This document shows positions 60,344 to 64,000 of a DNA stretch of 64,000 nucleotides, piece by piece (the stretch's first letter is position 1; each line of letters begins with the position of its first letter). Both the position numbers and the translations under genes were made by a program. The DNA is from Aphodosoma sp051870875. Lineage in GTDB: Bacteria > Bacteroidota > Bacteroidia > Bacteroidales > Paludibacteraceae. The stretch covers positions 29,157 through 93,156 of the forward strand of contig JBJECG010000050.1 in the NCBI GenBank assembly GCA_051870875.1, read 5' to 3'. Under the pieces are notes generated by a model. The model saw nothing but the letters and a program-made list of their open reading frames with translations, searched no databases and was not told where the DNA came from.

Positions 60344-62959
60344 ATGACTAAGCCCGTAGAAACGCCATTGATGAAACAGTACTATGAAATCAAGAACAAA
60401 TATCCTGATGCAGTGCTGCTATTCCGTGTAGGCGATTTTTATGAAACATTTGCCGAAGATGCCATACGAACAAGCGAAATCCTCGGTATCACCCTCACCC
60501 GCCGCGCAAATGGTGTGGCCCAATATGTGGAACTTGCAGGATTTCCCCACCACGCGCTGGATACCTATCTGCCGAAATTGGTACGTCACGGACTAAGAGT
60601 GGCAATTTGCGACCAGCTCGAAGATCCAAAAACCACCAAAGGATTGGTAAAACGAGGCATTACGGAACTCGTAACTCCGGGAGTAAGTACCAACGACAAT
60701 GTACTCGAAATAAAGGAGAACAATTTTCTGGCTTCGGTACACATCACCCCCAAAGGTATAGGAGCCAGTTTTCTCGACATATCAACAGGAGAATTCCTCC
60801 TGACGGAAGGCGAAGCAAACCATATAGAAAAAATCGTCAGTTCGTTCGCGCCGAAAGAGCTTCTCTATGAGACAGACAACCGCAGCGAAACAATCAACCT
60901 TTTCGGCGGCAAATACCATCTCCAACCGATGCCCGAATGGGTATTCACATTCGAGTCTGCATATGGACGACTGCTGAAACATTTCGATGTGAAAAACCTC
61001 AAAGGCTTTGGTGTGGAAAACATGAAATTGGGACTTGTGGCCGCCGGGTCAATCATCCACTATCTCGACCAAACGTACCACAACAACATAAGTCACATCA
61101 CCACACTACAACGCATTGAAAGTGACCGCTACGTATGGATGGACCAATTCACCATCCGCAATCTGGAACTTATCGGAGGCATACAGTCAGGCAGCCGCAC
61201 ACTCTGCCAGGTCATCGACCGCACAACAACTCCTATGGGCGGCCGTATGCTGCGCCGTTGGCTTCTCTTTCCTCTCAAGGAACGACAACCTATAGAAAAC
61301 CGTCTTGCAGTTGTCACCCATTTTTTCCGCGACAACGAACTTCGCCAGACTCTATCGGAATCGCTCTGCAAAATAGGAGATCTCGAACGCATACTCAGCA
61401 AAGCAGCCGTAGGACGGATCACGCCACGCGAATTGTCGCAGCTCTGCACAGCACTGTCATCTGTCGGAGAAATAAAGCGGTTGTGTGCAGCATCCTCAGA
61501 TTGCGAACAACTGACCCGTATAGCCGACCGCCTGAATCCGTGCGAAGTACTTGGCCAGCGTATAAAAAAAACGCTTGCCGATGATGTACCGTCTCTGCTA
61601 AGCAAAGGAGGTGTAATAGCCGACGGTGTAGACAATGAGCTCGACGAACTGCGCCGCATAGCATTTCACGGCAAAGATTATCTCAACCAGATACAGCAAA
61701 CAGAATCTGCTCGGACTGGAATTCCAAGCCTGAAAATAGGCTACAACAACGTCTTCGGCTATTTCATTGAAGTGCGAAATACCCACCGCGACCGCGTGCC
61801 ATCGGAATGGATCCGCAAACAGACACTCGTAAATGCAGAACGATACATAACAGAAGAACTCAAACAATACGAGGAAACCATACTGACCGCAGAAGAAAAA
61901 ATCGCAACTATAGAAACACGCCTCTTTACAGAACTTGTCACTTCTGTAATAGACTATATATCAGCCATCCAAGTCGACTGCAACGAAATATCTCAACTCG
62001 ACTGCCTTCTAAGTTTCGCTCTCATAAGTTCAGCCAACCGGTACAACTGCCCTGTCATTGCCGATGATGACGTTATAGACATAAAACAAGGCCGTCATCC
62101 GGTCATAGAAAAACAGCTGCCAATAGGCGAAGAATATGTGCCGAACGATGTCTTCCTTGACAACGAAAAGCAACAGATAATGATGATTACAGGTCCCAAC
62201 ATGGCGGGTAAAAGCGCACTGCTCCGTCAGACGGCACTCATCGTACTGATGGCACAAATGGGATGTTTCGTTCCTGCTGATACAGCCCGTATCGGATTGG
62301 TGGATAAGATATTCACCCGAGTGGGGGCCAACGACAATCTCAGTGTCGGCGACTCAACATTCATGGTAGAAATGAACGAAGCCGCCAGTATCCTCAATAA
62401 TATGACCGACCGCAGCCTTGTCCTCTTCGATGAGCTCGGACGCGGTACCAGTACATACGATGGCATATCCATAGCGTGGGCTATAGTGGAGTATATACAC
62501 GAGCATGCAGGCGGCCATGCCAAAACCCTCTTCGCCACCCATTACCATGAACTCAATGATATGGAACGTTCGTACTCACGCATAAAAAACTATAATGTGA
62601 CGGTACGTGAAGTAGACAAAAAAATCATCTTCCTACGCAAACTTGCCCGTGGAGGCAGCGAGCACAGTTTCGGTATTCATGTCGCCAAGATGGCCGGTAT
62701 GCCACGCTCCATAGTCGACCGCGCCAACCAGATACTGGAAACCCTCGAAGCCGACAACAAACAGACAGTTGTCCCGCTTCACACCATGCAGACAGCCGCC
62801 ACACGTGAAGGCTTGCAACTGAGCATGTTCCAACTTGATGATCCGGTACTTGCCGCCATACGCGATGAGATACTCGGACTCAGTATAGACAATCTCACTC
62901 CAATGGAAGCTCTGCTCAAACTCAACGAAATAAAGAAGATAGTCACAGGCAGAAGTTAA
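60344..62959 (+). CDS. mutS: DNA mismatch repair protein MutS
   Basis: 871-aa MutS. The mismatch-reading Phe-x-Glu is at GDFYE (Phe32, Glu34), the core, lever and clamp domains follow, and the ATPase has Walker A ITGPNMAGKSALLRQ (about residues 614-628), VGANDNLSVGDSTFMVEMNEAASILNN, Walker B VLFDELGRGTSTYDG and FATHYHELNDM. Length and motifs are those of MutS1 with a normal C-terminus. Confidence 0.97.
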   Translation: MTKPVETPLMKQYYEIKNKYPDAVLLFRVGDFYETFAEDAIRTSEILGITLTRRANGVAQYVELAGFPHHALDTYLPKLVRHGLRVAICDQLEDPKTTKGLVKRGITELVTPGVSTNDNVLEIKENNFLASVHITPKGIGASFLDISTGEFLLTEGEANHIEKIVSSFAPKELLYETDNRSETINLFGGKYHLQPMPEWVFTFESAYGRLLKHFDVKNLKGFGVENMKLGLVAAGSIIHYLDQTYHNNISHITTLQRIESDRYVWMDQFTIRNLELIGGIQSGSRTLCQVIDRTTTPMGGRMLRRWLLFPLKERQPIENRLAVVTHFFRDNELRQTLSESLCKIGDLERILSKAAVGRITPRELSQLCTALSSVGEIKRLCAASSDCEQLTRIADRLNPCEVLGQRIKKTLADDVPSLLSKGGVIADGVDNELDELRRIAFHGKDYLNQIQQTESARTGIPSLKIGYNNVFGYFIEVRNTHRDRVPSEWIRKQTLVNAERYITEELKQYEETILTAEEKIATIETRLFTELVTSVIDYISAIQVDCNEISQLDCLLSFALISSANRYNCPVIADDDVIDIKQGRHPVIEKQLPIGEEYVPNDVFLDNEKQQIMMITGPNMAGKSALLRQTALIVLMAQMGCFVPADTARIGLVDKIFTRVGANDNLSVGDSTFMVEMNEAASILNNMTDRSLVLFDELGRGTSTYDGISIAWAIVEYIHEHAGGHAKTLFATHYHELNDMERSYSRIKNYNVTVREVDKKIIFLRKLARGGSEHSFGIHVAKMAGMPRSIVDRANQILETLEADNKQTVVPLHTMQTAATREGLQLSMFQLDDPVLAAIRDEILGLSIDNLTPMEALLKLNEIKKIVTGRS

Positions 62960-63043
62960 ATGACGTCAGACAACTCACACAAACGAGTTACTTATGACTG
63001 CACCCTGCAATATAAGCACAGATGGCAATAAAGCGCATAAATT

Positions 63044-64000
63044 ATGAACAGTATCGGACACAAATTCATACTCACCACATTCGGTGAAAGCCATGGTCCT
63101 GCCATAGGTGGAGTCGTTGACGGTTACCCATCCGGTATGGCTGTAGATTTCGGTTTCATAGACCATGAACTTGCACTCCGTAATCCGTCTACCGTCACCG
63201 GTGGCACAACCCGCCATGAGACAGATAAAATAGAATTTCTGTCCGGCATATTCAACGGAGTGACACTTGGCACCCCCATCGCCTACATCATACGCAACAA
63301 CGATGCAAAACCAGCAGACTACTCCGCTATCAGACACACATACCGCCCCGGACATGCCGACTATACCTACGAGGCCAGATACGGCATCCGCGACTATAGG
63401 GGAGGTGGCCGCGCATCGGCCCGCGAAACGGCATCCCGCGTTGTGGCCGGTGCCTTGGCACAACTGTGGCTTCACACACAAGGTATCAGAATCACCGCCT
63501 TTGTTGACCAAATAGGCGATATCAGGCTGCCACACCCCTACACTCACTATGACCTCAATTCGGCAGAACACAACCCTCTGCGTACCCTCGACCGCGACAT
63601 TGAACACAAAATGACAGAAGTCATAAACAAAACATCCGTAAAAAACGACAGTATAGGGGGAGCTGTAACTTGCGTGATCAAAGGCATGCCTGCCGGAATA
63701 GGCAATCCTGTATTTGACAAACTACAGGCATCATTGGCACACGCCATGTTGTCAATACCGGCTGCCAAATGTTTTGAGTACGGACAAGGCCTGAACGCAG
63801 CCTCAACATACGGTTCACAGTCAAACGATGAAATGTACATCGAAAACAATACTCCATCTTTCCGTACCAACTACGCAGGGGGACTGCTCGGCGGCATCAC
63901 CACAGGCGAAGACATATATTTCCGGGTAGTATTCAAACCAGTGGCATCGATTGCAAAACCACAACAGACCGTAACCGACAATAACGATGAAACCACAATA
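63044..64000 (+). CDS. aroC: Chorismate synthase, 3'-truncated by window
   Basis: The ATG at 63044 opens a frame that remains open to the window end, 319 codons. MNSIGHKFILTTFGESHGPAIGGVVDGYPSGM is the chorismate synthase signature; HTYRPGHADYTYEARYGIRDYRGGGRASARETASRVVAGALA contains the FMN/EPSP-binding His and Arg residues; NDSIGGAVTCVIKGMPAGIGNPVFDKLQASLAHAMLSIPAAKCFEYGQGL follows. Converts EPSP to chorismate, the precursor of aromatic acids. About 40 residues are missing at the C-terminus. Confidence 0.96.
   Translation, partial: MNSIGHKFILTTFGESHGPAIGGVVDGYPSGMAVDFGFIDHELALRNPSTVTGGTTRHETDKIEFLSGIFNGVTLGTPIAYIIRNNDAKPADYSAIRHTYRPGHADYTYEARYGIRDYRGGGRASARETASRVVAGALAQLWLHTQGIRITAFVDQIGDIRLPHPYTHYDLNSAEHNPLRTLDRDIEHKMTEVINKTSVKNDSIGGAVTCVIKGMPAGIGNPVFDKLQASLAHAMLSIPAAKCFEYGQGLNAASTYGSQSNDEMYIENNTPSFRTNYAGGLLGGITTGEDIYFRVVFKPVASIAKPQQTVTDNNDETTI

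Noticed and set aside
63044..64000. aroC as supplier gene for the polyene cluster.
   Set aside because: It is 27 kb from the cluster, next to housekeeping genes, and the enzyme is universal for aromatic amino acids.

Overview
The window looks like a chromosomal segment of a Bacteroidales bacterium (phylum Bacteroidota). Support comes from several lineage-typical genes (DUF4835, DUF3822, DUF2027-Smr, M13 and tricorn-like peptidases, type IX secretion components PorU and PorV) and from promoters of the Bacteroides type (-33 TTTG or TTG, 19-20 nt, then -7 TAnnTTTG) seen before many genes. PorU/PorV argue for a T9SS-bearing family rather than Bacteroides proper, but genus cannot be fixed from this sequence. 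I saw no rRNA, tRNA, CRISPR array, insertion sequence or phage gene.

Layout. 1-14.6 kb is all minus strand: a 2-oxoacid:ferredoxin oxidoreductase operon (cut by the window start), an M13 lipoprotein peptidase, thrS, an uncharacterised protein, a 59-aa winged-helix-like protein, recN, DUF4835, coaenzyme A genes coaB and coaC as two separate ORFs, an uncharacterised protein, a CvrA/NhaP2 antiporter and a sirtuin. 14.9-20.7 kb (plus) holds an M24 aminopeptidase P, a porin-like outer-membrane protein and an S9 peptidase.

20.98-36.1 kb is the most interesting part: 17 tightly packed plus-strand genes forming an aryl-polyene/flexirubin-type biosynthetic operon (ketoreductase, methyltransferase, three carrier proteins, two ketosynthases each with an extra C-terminal thiolase-fold-like segment, two hot-dog dehydratases, glycosyltransferase, two acyltransferase domains, LolA-like carrier, an MMPL exporter fused to a PlsC acyltransferase domain, and an AMP-forming ligase). 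The gene set fits loading of an aryl acid on a carrier protein, iterative extension/reduction/dehydration to a polyene, attachment to a lipid or sugar head group and export to the outer membrane. No ammonia-lyase or chorismate-lyase-like gene for the aryl starter is present in the cluster.

36.5-43.5 kb carries an orphan ATP-grasp-like protein (plus) and, on the minus strand, a DUF4932-like secreted metalloprotease candidate, a TRIC/UPF0126 channel and a tricorn-type protease. 43.7-64 kb (plus) is mostly housekeeping: MFS and BASS-like transporters, pheS, a YrdC/Sua5 protein, a DUF3822-rsmD group, a thioesterase, endonuclease III, an outer-membrane barrel protein, DUF2027-Smr, rex, a fumarylacetoacetase-family protein, porU-porV, ispF, mutS and the 5' part of aroC, which runs off the window end.
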